Shown here piece by piece: positions 47,332 to 58,639 of a stretch of 64,000 bases of DNA; within the stretch, counting starts at the first letter, position 1, and every line of letters starts with the position of its first letter. The DNA lies in contig CM041200.1 of assembly GCA_023078555.1 (NCBI GenBank), positions 496,001-560,000 on the forward strand, read 5' to 3'. The position numbers were made by a program, and so were the translations under genes. The notes under the pieces are model-generated. The model searched no databases. It was not told the origin of the DNA and saw only the letters and a program-made list of their open reading frames with translations. This DNA comes from Ulva prolifera. Lineage: Eukaryota; Chlorophyta; Ulvophyceae; Ulvales; Ulvaceae.

Positions 47332-49529
47332 GTGGATTTGCGAGTGGATTCCGAGAACCGGCTCCATGCCCGGCCTCTGTCCTTTGTAACCACGTACATA
47401 CCTATGCTTTGCACCTTAAGTTCTCCAATTGGAGGACAGCATGTCAATGGAAATTGGCACGCTGCTGCGAATTGGGATACCCTAACGCCTTATGGGTACC
47501 TTTACAAGGTTATGTTAGATACCACCCACCATGTTGAACTACAGTGTTTTGCAGCAGCCACACGGACACCCGGCAGCGGACGGGGAGTCAAGTGCGCCTG
47601 TGCGGCGCTGCTGAGAGCTGGAGATGGCGCTATTAGGGTGAGGACTGTTCCATGTGCAGGGGCATTGTGGATGTGAGTGGGCTGAGCTGTGCGATGCCTG
47701 CAGCGCTGACTGTGCGATGCCTGCAGAGCTATGAATAAGGTTCTCCTTCTCACATTGACACCCGAGATGGCCATGCAAAGTCCTGGCAGGCTGCAGAAAT
47801 GCAAAGGATTTCGCTTGACCTATTCCAGCACACTATTGCTGAAACATTGTTGTATTTTACAATACAATTGGCATAACGCATGAATTGATGTGGCCTATTG
47901 CTGTACACCTGCAGCTGAGAATTCCGTGGCAGAAGAAGTCAAACGGGCATCACCTACAAATGAGCTGCACCCCAGCACAGGAGTACTATGGTGTGGTACG
48001 GGAAAACCGTACAGGCTTAGATGAGCTGTATCTAGATCTGATCTCGAAGCGCACTGCAATGACACCATGTCCTGATGTCCCCGTGCTGTGTCAGAGCATG
48101 TTGTGCTGGCCATGCAAGTTGGAATTGCATCTCTATCGCTGCTTGCTGCAGGATCCTTCTGGCTTCCAACTAGACTTGCGACAGGGATGTACATCAGCAT
48201 GCCCGAAGGCGGACACACTTTTGGAAGCTGCAAGCTGGTTGGTGCCATTCAGTCGGCACCCCTAGGCCACATGTGCTGCAGCAACTGCTTATAAATGGAG
48301 ACAGGCCTAACCCCTAACCCCTAGCCCCAAACTTAACGTTGCATAGAGAGTGGCGCCATATATAACCAATGCAAACGATTTCCGGTGTGTCCAACATGGC
48401 CGTGCCATCTGGTGCAAATGTATTCTTGATCCCAAGAGCATGAACTGTACTGTTTGCTTGGCGTTGCTATGATGCAGTTGCTGTTTGGCCTCCAGGAAGC
48501 TCCGCACAGTGACTTTTGGAACAACTTGACAAATTTTGAAGAAAGTCACAGGCTCGGCTCTGTGTCGCCCTGCGCTCTGTGCTATGCCAGCTCCACGTGC
48601 ATGCGTGTGTGGATGGTGTTTGTGTTTGCGATCTATCTACCCTCCAATGGTCTGATGCATTCTCCCTGCTGAGTACAGCATGACGCCCAATTCTTTCTTC
48701 CTGATACAGCAATACAAATTCATGAACGAGTCCTCAGACTCGATCGAGTCCACAGCAGTCGCCAGCGGGAAGCTCCCAGCATGGTTGTATGTGGGGAGGC
48801 TGATGGCCAGCCGGCCGCCGTGCCAGGTGTGCTGAGTTCACGGTTAATGGAGACTTGAGCTGATCTGAGTGGCGCTTGACTGCGCAATATGTGGACAAGT
48901 TTTACCCGTGCAGCGCAACCTGCCTCCTGGACCTTTTTCATGTAACATCGATCGGTGGTCCTGTGGGTTGAGGACTGTATACTGTAGTACACAAAGGCTA
49001 CCCCCTCCCTTGGGAGGTCATGGGTTAGATTCTGCGTGCGTATGAAGGAAACGGAGCAACCATGCATACATGTTGTGCTCACCACGTGAGGAGGCTCTTT
49101 GTATTGCGTACGATTGTGTGGAGCTCCTGCGGGGTGTCCAGGTGGTTTTCCGCTTTGGCGTGTGATCCCGCTTGTACAGACTAGACAAGGTCCGATTAGG
49201 AAATGGCTATGTAAGTTCAGATTTACTTCACAATGTCTGGCCACGGTATACTATAGATGTGATCAACATGGCGTGGCCATGCCAGCCAGCCAGCCGATTT
49301 CGTATGATGCACATATGCCGACTTCTGTCAAAGTGCGCCTAAGTACTCATTGCATGTTTGCTGCTATCATGAAGTTTCTGCAAGCTGGTATACTTTCCCA
49401 GCGTATTTTCCAGTCCACAGGCTTGCCATATTCTGCCCTGCACTGCACGGCTGGCACGTGCTCGGGAGTGGGTATGGGAGTGTGTTGATGCATGCTGACA
49501 TGCGCTGGTGGTGTTGTGGACAGCGGTGT
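47332..49529. other. Region downstream of the LINE fragment, nothing recognised
   Basis: May include LINE 3' untranslated sequence. A short interstitial (CCCCTAA)-like run occurs at 48305-48330 (CCTAACCCCTAACCCCTAG). No gene or terminal repeat was identified. Confidence 0.4.
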
Positions 49530-49780
49530 CTGAGTGTTACAAAGGAAAAAGCCGGAGGGGCCGGTAGCACCGCCAGGACCAAAAGGGAGAGCACAAGAAA
49601 CGCAATGCGCACGCAGCAGGAGAGCCACAGCCAACGCCAAGGCACAACAAGCACCCACACACCCCCACGCTCCCACACACTACCACACGAACCACACACT
49701 GACACCCGACCCACGCACCCACGCACCCGCACGCGGCCCAGACCCAACCCCCAACACACACACCCACATGCCAACACGCT
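49530..49780. repeat. Dispersed C-rich repeat, copy 2
   Basis: Same design as copy 1: TGTTACAAAGGAAAAAGCCG then GTAGCACCGCCAGGACCAAA, followed by a long run of CACACCCA-type units. It diverges more than copies 1 and 3 do from each other. Long open frames here (both strands) are low-complexity by-products. Confidence 0.6.
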
Positions 49781-50149
49781 ACACGACCCCGCCGCCCGCG
49801 CGGCAGCAGCAGCCCCATGCAGCGGCCTGGCCGGCGCCGGCCCCACACGGAAGCCGCTGGGGGCCCCCAGGACCCCCGCCCCAATGCCCAAGCGGTGTCT
49901 GAGTGTATGTCTGGATGGACTGACAGCGTTGGCTTGCCTGGGTGGTGCTCCTGCTCCTGTTCGTGTCGTGCGTGTTCGTCCCACAGTGCTACGTGCCTCT
50001 CCGACTCTATCCTTGCAACACATGTACAGCTGGCAGTTTTGTCTAGCATGCTCTGCCTTTTAGGTGGGCTTGCACGCCCGGCACAAGTCTATCTGCCTGA
50101 TAACACTTCAGCAAAGCTAATAAATGTGCTTTTGTTTGTGCGGTTTGGG

Positions 50150-50250
50150 TGTCACAAGGATAAACGTGGCGAGGCGGGCAGCACCGCGAAAGAACCAAGC
50201 AGATCAAGTACACACCCAGACACCCACGCACGCAACACACACAAAAGTGC
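50150..50250. repeat. Dispersed C-rich repeat, copy 3
   Basis: Reads CAAGGATAAACGTGGCGAGG, CAGCACCGCGAAAGAACC, then ACACACCCAGACACCCACG, close to copy 1 at 45540. Confidence 0.7.
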
Positions 50251-52263
50251 GGTTTTGGTGTATGTGGGTGATTCAGTCTCCCATAATTCAGGACATCACT
50301 TGCGGATTCTGGCCCGCCCATGGTGTGATGTGGGAACTTTTTACATCCGTGCAGTATCTTGTGATCATGCAGTGTTGGTGTAGCTGTTGATGTAGCTGTT
50401 GGTGTAGCTGCATGCTCTTAGATGCAAAAGCAGTGACAGTTGTTCCCCGGTGCCCCGACATGACCATCCATGCATGAAGGTGCACAAGATCTTGCACGAT
50501 ACGATCGGAGGCAGTGAAACTGATTCGGAGTCTTTGAAGCCCATGTGTGCCCCTCCGATCATGTACAGCGCTTCGTATGCTCATTCGTGCAGTGCCTCAT
50601 ACATATTGCGTGCCAGGCCACCTGGGGTTTGGCTGGTGAAGGATCCAAGTCTAAGAACACCACGTTGTAGAGCTCAGCTCGTGCTTTGAGTGCACGTGAT
50701 CGGTCGTGCACGGCTGTGTACATTTATCTTTGGACGGCTAGTGGTGCTCGTGCAACGTTCACGCCAAGCCCTTGCAATGGTGGCGTGCCCCACCGCCGGT
50801 GGTGCAACACCCGCGAACGTCCGTCAGGTTCGATTTGTGTGCACAATTGTGCACAATCTCAACTGCAGCTAATCGTCACCACCAGAGGTCAATGACACGG
50901 TGACGGCATTGGGTGAGAGTGAGCTGCTTGAACATTCCCTTATCTAACGCAATAGGCATGATCTTGTTCAATCCATAAATGCAATTCTTAGATCTGCGCG
51001 CAGAAGAGACTTGGCAAGTCCCGTCCAGTTCTCTACAGGGCCTTATTTACCGGAGGGATTCCCGTTGGCCTCTTTCAAATTCTAGCGGAACTGCACCGCC
51101 GAGGGACAGCTTCCAGCGGGATGCGCTCGCTTTCGCTAGAGAATGTTGGCTTTGACGGCTCGTTTTCAGCGACGAAAATCGCAAATTTTGCAAAATCCTG
51201 GCGGCATTTTCAGAAAAATCGCCTATTTCAGCGGGAAAACCGCCGGGTTGGCAGGGACGGGGATCACTCCCGTCCCTGCCGTCATGCCGGCAACGTGAAG
51301 CAGCTGGAACCAGCGGTGACGAGTGGCCTGCAGCTGCAGCGCCAGATTCAGGTTGAAAGACAAATGATCCTAAATGATGTTAACGGCCATTTGTACCCGA
51401 GACTGCCATCATACTGCTACCTGGACATGTGGCAACTAAAATTTTCAGTGTGTAAACGTTCCAGGTACCGAACACCTTGCAATTTCTCTAGAACACGTGG
51501 CGTGCACGCCGTCAACCTGTGTCTACCGCAATTAGCCTGCTATGACATGCTCGTCATGATGATTGCCTGAGTCGCTACCCAGCTTCGCCCTTTGACAGGC
51601 TATATCTCGAGAGACGAGACCATCCGTTGAGAAACCTGTTTTACGACATCGAATACAATTGATTCCTGTCTGCTTGTGGAGACAAATTCCGGCATGTCAT
51701 GCATGCTCAGGTTTCCGAACTGAAGAGTAGGCTCATACGTCAAGTACATTTTGCCGTCGGGAGTTTCCAGAATTTCCAGGAAATGCTAGACTTGCACTCA
51801 TCCGTAACAATATTGGTTGAATTGGATTCAGATGAACGGAGGACGCCCCAAACTGGTCGCCTCACCCAGACGGGAGTCGGCGTCAGCAGGGCTCTACAGG
51901 CCGGTATTTTCCTGTCGGGAAAACCGAAGCCGTACCCCTTTTTTGGTCTGGTTGGCCCCGATATACAGCCTGCTGCATGTCGGGGTTTCCCGACGGCCCC
52001 CTCAGGTTCCGTCGGGGGTGTCACAAATAAATCTCGAGTGATTTATATTAGCATTATAAGAGTCACAAACAGAACAGGTCCAACAGTGAGCCTTATTGAC
52101 CGGGCCTTAATATACACTTCATGGATACTGAAGTTGGCGATCGCGAACTTGCTTTTCAGACAATCGTGGCATATCGCATAAGCGTTCTGCAGAAATTTTC
52201 TTCGAACAAATGGCTTTGTTGCTGCCTAGGTCGGCTGATGCAGAAGTTTCGCCCGTGCGCATG
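50251..52263. other. Intergenic, small repeats only
   Basis: Holds a 12-base tandem repeat (three units of TGTTGRTGTAGC, 50373-50408) and a 12-bp hairpin (arms 51250-51261 and 51269-51280, GGCAGGGACGGG with a 7-base loop). A frame at 51121-51570 has no recognisable domain. Confidence 0.45.
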
Positions 52264-52271
52264 CCCTTGAC

Positions 52272-53264
52272 TAAGGTCCGCCAAAAACGTATAATCTCAG
52301 GTCATATACGTTTCATACGTCGTATAATATCTGAATCTCCAATATTGCCGTATATGTCGCCGTATGGCGTATAAACTGCCGTATAGGGCGTATGCTGCAC
52401 CGTATAGCCGTATGATGTGCCGTACATGCCCCTGATGACCCATACGATGTTCATATACGCCTGTTTGATGGCATACTGAGGGCACGTACTAGGCCGCTTG
52501 ATGGTTTGAGAGCGTTCTCATCCTTGGTGTGAGCAAAGCAGATCTTCAACTTGTTTATAAGTTTTGTTGTTTGAGGTAATGCCACTTGAATATAAACAAC
52601 ACAACGTGGCAGGTGAACATTGTGAGGATTGTGGTCATGACGAATGCGACATGGCGGCACAGCAGCGTTCACTGTTTAAACATGCAAACATCTCGTGAGT
52701 GGTACAGCACAACGTCCAACTCAGAGTACAAGATCACTCTCAGATCCACAATCTCTCAAAGCGCATTCATTGTGTCAAGCATCACAGCCAGGTCCCCCAT
52801 AGTGGCAGGCTTCCCTCGTGCCAATCTGTCATTCTGCTTGATGTAAATGAGGTCAGTAGCACGTTCAAGCCCCAGATTCGAGCGGGCCTTCACATACACC
52901 TGACCCCACTCAGTCCAATTGCGCTCCGAAGCAACGTTCCTGAAACCAGCTAAATGTGCCCAACAACAGCATAAATATAACGGTTCTGATCGAGCTTGGC
53001 CACGGGCTGCTGCCGCAGTGCAGTGGTCAAGCAGGCGTACGAAGCGCCTCATGCATACGTACATGACCGTACATGGCCACCGTATAGGACCGTATATGAC
53101 CGTATTTAACCGTATATGACCACCGTATAGAGCCGTATATAACCACCGTATGTGTCGTATAATCAGCACCGTATAACCGTATGTGGAACGGATTCAAATA
53201 ATACGGAATGTCATTATCATACGTTATACGGAGGTCCATACGTATACGGAGTTGGCGGACCTTA
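52272..53264 (-). mobile_element. Non-autonomous hAT-like transposon, copy 1 (993 bp)
   Basis: Terminal inverted repeats TAAGGTCCGCCAA / TTGGCGGACCTTA fit the hAT start consensus YARNG. The element is flanked by a perfect 8-bp duplication CCCTTGAC (52264-52271 and 53265-53272), the hAT length. Both subterminal zones are packed with CGTATA motifs (more than a dozen in total), probable transposase-binding sites. A minus-strand interior frame keeps the hAT C-terminal signature (ASERNWTEWGQVYVKARSN, then LERATDLIYIKQND), so this is an internal deletion of a full hAT element. Strand is given by that remnant. Confidence 0.92.
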
Positions 53265-53272
53265 CCCTTGAC

Positions 53273-54345
53273 CAGCTGGCTAGCTAGCCATGGAAAAGCG
53301 ACCGCAGTCATGCACAACAGCACCGTCGTCGCCGTTGACCCTCGAACACAAGCAAAAGACATTGCACTATCGTTCAGCGCTGTCGCCTGTACAAACCCTC
53401 ATATCAACTTGAGTCATTGGACCATGTTCAAGAGATGTGGCATTGATGCTGCGCACTGTGCACCGCGAATGAAATCATTTGCAACTTGCAATTCCATTGT
53501 GCTTTCGCCGTAACCCAGATCTGTGCGCATGCTTGGCGTGGCACCGCCGCGCCTATATGGCCTGGCACAACATTTTACAAAAACCGAACGGGAGAAGATA
53601 AACACCAAAACCGAATCACATCCAAACCAACAGCAACACAACACTTTTGATCCCAAGGATTCCAAATGTTGCACTCGATCGGCCTGAAACCATGCACTGG
53701 CCAATCGTGGACGTCGTTGGTCAGTGCTTGGTTCTCGAATCTGAAACCGGGACTGCACATTCAGGCATGTTCAATTTGGTTGGTTCGTGGTGCATTTGGG
53801 CACAGGCGACCGCATTGGCTACACACACAAGCAACGATTACGCAATAGTTGTGTTGCCTTGCATCATGTCATCTTCGGGGCGCGTCTCGATCGAGCGTCG
53901 TCGCTCAACGAGATGCCACGTGTCAACCTCACCCATTCTTTCAGGCACCGACAAATGGGACGTATATGTCGGGCGCGTTACTGGAAGTGGCTACGAGTGC
54001 ACCAAATACGCAACCATGCATAGCTGGCACAATATTATATCGGATCGCCTGGACTAGCCCATTAGCGGTCATATCCTACCCAAGCTAGACTGGTGTCTTA
54101 CATGCCGGGTCGCACGCAGTCCTCCCATGGTTATTTGCAACTCACGCATGTGACGCGGAAGCCTCGGAGCTTGACATGCATGCCCCCTTTTAGCAGGCAC
54201 TGCACTCACACCGAACACGAAATACGTGTGCGATCAGCGCTCACGCTCCAAAGGCCACATGTTTAACTCCCGCAATGACTCGGGATCTTGGATCTGCGCA
54301 CTGCGCGATCCGGCGAGGCCAGCTCTCGTGTGGGGATGACCTGGG
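53273..54345. other. Spacer between the two hAT copies
   Basis: Unique-looking DNA of about 1.1 kb. Frames on both strands (for example 53647-54057 plus) lack recognisable domains. Because each flanking element has its own target duplication, this is ordinary host DNA, not the body of a larger transposon. Confidence 0.5.
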
Positions 54346-54353
54346 CATACACA

Positions 54354-55388
54354 TAAGGTCCGCCAACTCCGTATACGTATGGACCTCCGTATAACGTATG
54401 ACAATGACATTCCGTATTATTTGAATCCGTTCCACATACGGTTATACGGTGTTGATTATACGACACATACGGTGGTTATATACGGCTCTATACGGTGGTC
54501 ATATACGGTTAAATACGGTCATATACGGTCCTATACGGTGGCCATGTACGGTCATGTACGTATGCATGAGGCGCTTCGTACGCCTGCTTGACCACTGCAC
54601 TGCGGTAGTAGCCCGTGGCCAAGCTCGATCATAACCCTTATATGTATGCTGTTGTTGGGCACATTTAGCTGGTTTCAGGAACGTTGCGCGTTCCTTGCCG
54701 TCAGTGTCTTCCGTGCATGATGTCATCTCCTGCATCCGAATCCGCTGCTGATAGCAGTGCCGCTCGAATCTGGGGCTTGAACGTGCTACTGACCTCATTT
54801 ACATCAAGCAGAATGACGGATTGGCACGAGGGAAGGCTGCCACTATGGGGGACCTGGCTGTGATGCTTGACACAATCAATGCGCTTTGAGAGATTGTGGA
54901 TCTGAGAGTGATCTTGTACCCTGAGTTGGACGTTGTGCTGTACCACTCACGAGATGTTTGCATGTTTAAACAGTGAACGCTGCTGTGCAGCGCCGCCATG
55001 TCGCATTCGTCATGACCACAATCCTCACAATGTTCACCTGCCACGTTGTGTTGTTTATATTCAAGTGGCATTACCTCAAACAACAAAACTTATAAACAAG
55101 TCGAAGATCTTGTATATGCTGCTTTGCTCACACCAGGGATGAGAACGCTCTCAAACCATCAAGCGGCCTAGTACGTGCCCTCAGTATGCCATCAAACAGG
55201 CATATATGAACATCGTATGGGTCATCAGGGGCATGTACGGCACATCATACGGCTATACGGTGCAGCATACGCCCTATACGGCAGTTTATACGCCATACGG
55301 CGACATATACGGCAATATTGGAGATGCAGATATTATACGACGTATGAAACGTATATGACCTGAGATTATACGTTTTTGGCGGACCTTA
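54354..55388 (+). mobile_element. Non-autonomous hAT-like transposon, copy 2 (1035 bp, inverted)
   Basis: Same family as copy 1 in the opposite orientation, with the same termini and CGTATA-rich ends, flanked by its own perfect 8-bp duplication CATACACA (54346-54353 and 55389-55396). The interior matches copy 1 except around 54690-54760, where the part coding SERNWTEWGQVYVKA is replaced by unrelated sequence of slightly greater length. The downstream hAT remnant (LERATDLIYIKQND) is retained. Confidence 0.92.
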
Positions 55389-55634
55389 CATACACATCAT
55401 CGGTGTATATTCCAAACGCTTGCTGGGACCAAGCACGTTTTACATTGATCTGATTGGGGTGCCACCCATTCATGCATCACCTCTGCATTGATATCGTGTT
55501 GCCTATCACATATTGCTTCTTTTGTATTTGTTTGCTTATACAGCCTCCGTGATGCGGCCTTTAGCCTAGTTATTCAAATGTCGTCGCGCAGCATGGTAGG
55601 TATGTTCCGTCACGGCGACTCAGAGACCAGAACA

Positions 55635-56430
55635 TAGGGATGGCACAAAGTCTAGGTTTTAAGTAAACTCGTCTCGTGCCGAGGTCGAGGTGGCACGAGG
55701 TTACCCGAGGTGACCTCGGAATCGTACGAGGTGACCTCGGATCCGTACGAGGTGACCTCGGATCGGCCAGTTTCACCTCGAACGGGGTGTGCAGGCAGGT
55801 TCATAGCGACAGCGCACGTTCTATCATGGTATGGCATCTATTGCTACATAATGACCTCACACAAGTTACAGTATTTACTCAATTGCTTCCACTACTGTAT
55901 GTGAACCCTCATCGAGCACATGATCCTCTATTCCAGCTATCAAGACTTCCTCCTCACAAGCCTCCACTGCTTCAGCATTTCTATTTTGTGCAACAAAAAC
56001 CTTCTTATCAGCAGGATCCATCTTCAATCGACTTCACAACTTGTCGTACAACCTACCGAACTTACTCAAATTCTGCTCTGATGCACATGACGTGACATGT
56101 AGAGAGTAGTTTCTCAGCCATGTTGATATACTATTGGCCCGGCCACTGCATAGAGCGGCTTTACTAGAGCCTATTCGGTGGTGCATGTGTCCTTGAATAA
56201 TGTAAGGTAGTATGTTCATAGCCTAGGCCTGTGGATTTGTCTGTGTGCTTAGTTCCCACACCCTGTCTACTGGTGCTTCAACACCCTTTGCGTGATGCTC
56301 GAGATAACGGGACCTCGACCCCATCCGAGGTGATACACATTTTTACCTCGGAATCAGTACGAGACTCGTGTCGAGTTTTGGCACCTCGACCTAGGACGAG
56401 GTCCTCGACCTAGACTTTGTGCCATCCCAA
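55635..56430. mobile_element. Second hAT-like non-autonomous family (796 bp)
   Basis: Terminal inverted repeats begin TAGGGATGGCACAAAG on the left; the right end in reverse complement reads TTGGGATGGCACAAAG, with the match continuing into GTCTAGGT. Flanking 8-mers CCAGAACA (55627-55634) and CCTGAACA (56431-56438) differ at one base, consistent with an older hAT insertion. Subterminal zones carry repeated ACGAGGTGACCTCGGAT-type palindromic units. No coding sequence is evident. Confidence 0.8.
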
Positions 56431-56438
56431 CCTGAACA

Positions 56439-56662
56439 ATTGTGAGGCGATGAAGAGAATGCGAATCGAAGCCTACCTCATAGCGGGCCTCAACTTACGC
56501 GCTGGGCACGGTAGCGCAGACGTTGCCGCGCCTCACAACAATATCGAATGATGTTAATCTGACGTTGGGGTGCTCAGGCGACGTGGAGCCATCCATGTCG
56601 TGACGCTTCATACGATTCGGCGACAGGAAGACTGATCAGTTCAGCAGCTCCACCTACAATGA
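56439..56662. other. Short spacer, nothing recognised
   Basis: Host or older repeat DNA between the hAT-like element and the copia LTR; part resembles 36390-36470 in short blocks. Confidence 0.35.
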
Positions 56663-57043
56663 TGTTGGTATTGTGATGAATCAGGATCTATTATATGTGC
56701 ATTAGAAGATTAGTAGAGTCTATACATGGAGATCCGCCAAGTCGTACGAAGGTCACTACACAGATCAAGGAAAACTGTAGTGGATGCAAGACAATGCAGG
56801 AACCAATGAAAGATGTCAGAGAAAGGTTACTTCAGATTTGGATGCATTCGAATATATGCAGCCATTCGTGCATGTCTACCGTGGCCCAATGACAATGGCC
56901 CGGGGCGAGCCACTCACGGAGCACCCCAAGTATGCTCATGCATACTATCCTAACATAACACGGGCTGGGCCCTTGGCCACCATACCCATGCTCAGACTTG
57001 CGTGCCATGCATTGCAGGTTTACCTAGACACTGATTTATGACA
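56663..57043 (-). repeat. Copia A-family 3' LTR, diverged (copia A2)
   Basis: Read on the minus strand it begins TGTCATAAATCAG at 57043, directly after a purine-rich tract and a copia RNase H end, and shares with the 2811-3204 LTR the blocks AATGCATG, GTGTTATGTTAGGA and GCATGA. The far end is placed at TGTTGGTATT (56663) from a weaker match and the expected length, so that limit is uncertain. Confidence 0.6.
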
Positions 57044-57418
57044 CTCCCCTTGGAGGTCTTCTGATCTTGAATTAGATGCAACTTCTCTCGAACGTCCTCC
57101 AATGCAAGTCCAGGCAAAACCTTAGTAAAGACATCAGCTAACTGGTCGTTGGTCCCTACCCATTGCACTTGGATCTCATCCGCCTCTACAAATTCTCAGA
57201 CCCGTAGGTGCCGCACTCGAATATGTTTGGATCTATAACTAGAGATTGGATTGTTTGCAAGGATATTTGCACTTTCATTATCTCCCCAAAGCACTGGTTT
57301 TTCTGGACGAGGATGCAAGTCTAGCAACAATGGCTTAGCCCACATTGACTCGTTTGCTGCACTACTCATGGCTATCAATTCTGCCTCGGTCATATCACCT
57401 ATCAGAAACGCTATTTTC
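57044..57418 (-). pseudogene. Copia A2 RNase H fragment
   Basis: Minus-strand translation gives MTEAELIAMSSAANESMW, LLLDLHPRPEKPVLWGDNES and SKHIRVRHLRV, nearly identical to the RNase H of the element at 1.3-2.8 kb. An in-frame stop near 57196 breaks the chain inside 'RVREFVEADEI', which resumes afterwards and runs to the LTR. The upstream part was cut at about 57418 by the LTR of another copia element. Confidence 0.8.
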
Positions 57419-57727
57419 TGCAGGTTAATGCAGGTCAAGCCACGTAGCCGGCATCCCATCCCTTCTGCGCACAGAGGTAGAACCGAGAGATGCTAGGAGG
57501 AGAGTGCTATTACCGTGAAACAGTAATGAGAAATGGTTACAGATCACGGTGTGCACATCCATGCACACCTACAGGTCAAGATTACGCCGGGAGATCCACG
57601 CCAAGATCTCCCTTGCTACACCGGGACAATGCCGTTGGCGGCTTACTCCTGCACTCGATCCGCGGATCGATCGTGCATGGGAGCACTTGTCACCACACTG
57701 CTGCCCGCAGGCCCATGCATTGTGACA
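57419..57727 (-). repeat. 3' LTR of copia B (309 bp)
   Basis: On the minus strand it starts TGTCACAATGCATGGGCC after the purine tract TATGGGGGAG and the RNase H stop, and ends AACCTGCA where copia A2 sequence begins. The TG...CA ends and the change of sequence identity set the limits. Its first 27 bases recur, inverted, inside the copia A RT frame at 1769-1795. Confidence 0.65.
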
Positions 57728-57838
57728 CTCCCCCATAAACCTTGCTACGTCTCCACTACCTGGAGTTTGTTACGAACATGTTTAAGAGCATGACCGGGTA
57801 GCAGTTTGGTAAACACATCTGCTAGTTGGTGAACCGTG

Positions 57839-58235
57839 TGTTAGAATCAAGGTCCTATGCCCAGCATAAGTCAAGCTATCTAGTGGGCTGCAGAGCTGTA
57901 CTTGTGGAGCGCTCAGGTCGTACGTCGGCAATGCACAGATCTAGGGATGTATTGTAATGCAGTGATCACTGCCTCGAGGCAATACAGGAAGCACGTATGA
58001 CTGTAAGAGAATGGTTACAGTAGACTTGCAAGACTTCCATGGAGGCACATGACGATTAGTCAAGTCTACGGCGGTCATAACCACAGTGACCGCACACAAT
58101 CCTCGCACGGATTGTGCTCATTCATATGTTCATGCAAATTTCCTAACATAACAGGAGTTGGGTCCGTGGCCACCGCACTCATGTGCGTATTTGCACGTCA
58201 TGCATTGCGTGCCAGGATGGACCTCATTTATGACA
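57839..58235 (-). repeat. Solo LTR of copia A family nested in copia B (397 bp)
   Basis: Reverse complement of this segment aligns end to end with the 2811-3204 LTR (TGTCATAAATGAGGTCC at the start, CTTGATTCTAACA at the end). It interrupts the copia B RNase H between DELMVDWHG and QLADVFTK. Perfect 5-bp duplications CCGTG flank it (57834-57838 and 58236-58240). No internal element sequence remains, so it formed by recombination between the two LTRs of a full insertion. Confidence 0.95.
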
Positions 58236-58639
58236 CCGTGCCAATCTACCATCAGTTCATCCATCTGGACATATTCCCGCACTCGCAAGTTCGGCCCACG
58301 AATGTGCTTGAATCTGTTAGTGGACACAGCATTCACAGCCAAGAGATTGGCGCTTTTATTATCACCCCACAAAGTTGGATTATGCGGGACCAACTCCACA
58401 TCAAGAAGCAGCTGCTTCATCCGCATCAACTCGTTAGCTGTTGCACTCATCGCAATGAGTTCAGCTTCGGTTGTATCCCTAGCCACCATTCTCTGCTTCT
58501 TCGAGCGCCAGAGCACGCAATTCCCATGCACTCGATCAACCATGCCAAACACACTCTTCAGATCATCAGAATTCGCAAAGTCTGCATCTGAAAGCTGTCA
58601 GCACACACCCATGCCTCTCAAAGCCTATATATTTGATTC

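Noticed and set aside
48960..49060. tRNA-like look (GGGTTAGATTCTGCG as a B box with a variable-arm-like CCCTCCCTTGGGAGG)
   Set aside because: No matching A box, acceptor stem or anticodon arm could be folded around it. No convincing tRNA or rRNA was found anywhere in the window.
49350..50063. Long overlapping open frames on both strands (up to 237 codons)
   Set aside because: The frames arise from low-complexity CACACCCA-type repeats and GC-rich runs, open in several phases, with no domain.
52300..52450. CRISPR-like array from repeated CGTATA units
   Set aside because: Repeats are 6-8 bases with irregular spacing inside a transposon end, and the genome is eukaryotic.
52272..55388. A single 3.1-kb element with 1-kb terminal inverted repeats
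   Set aside because: Each arm has complete hAT ends and its own different 8-bp target duplication, so these are two insertions.
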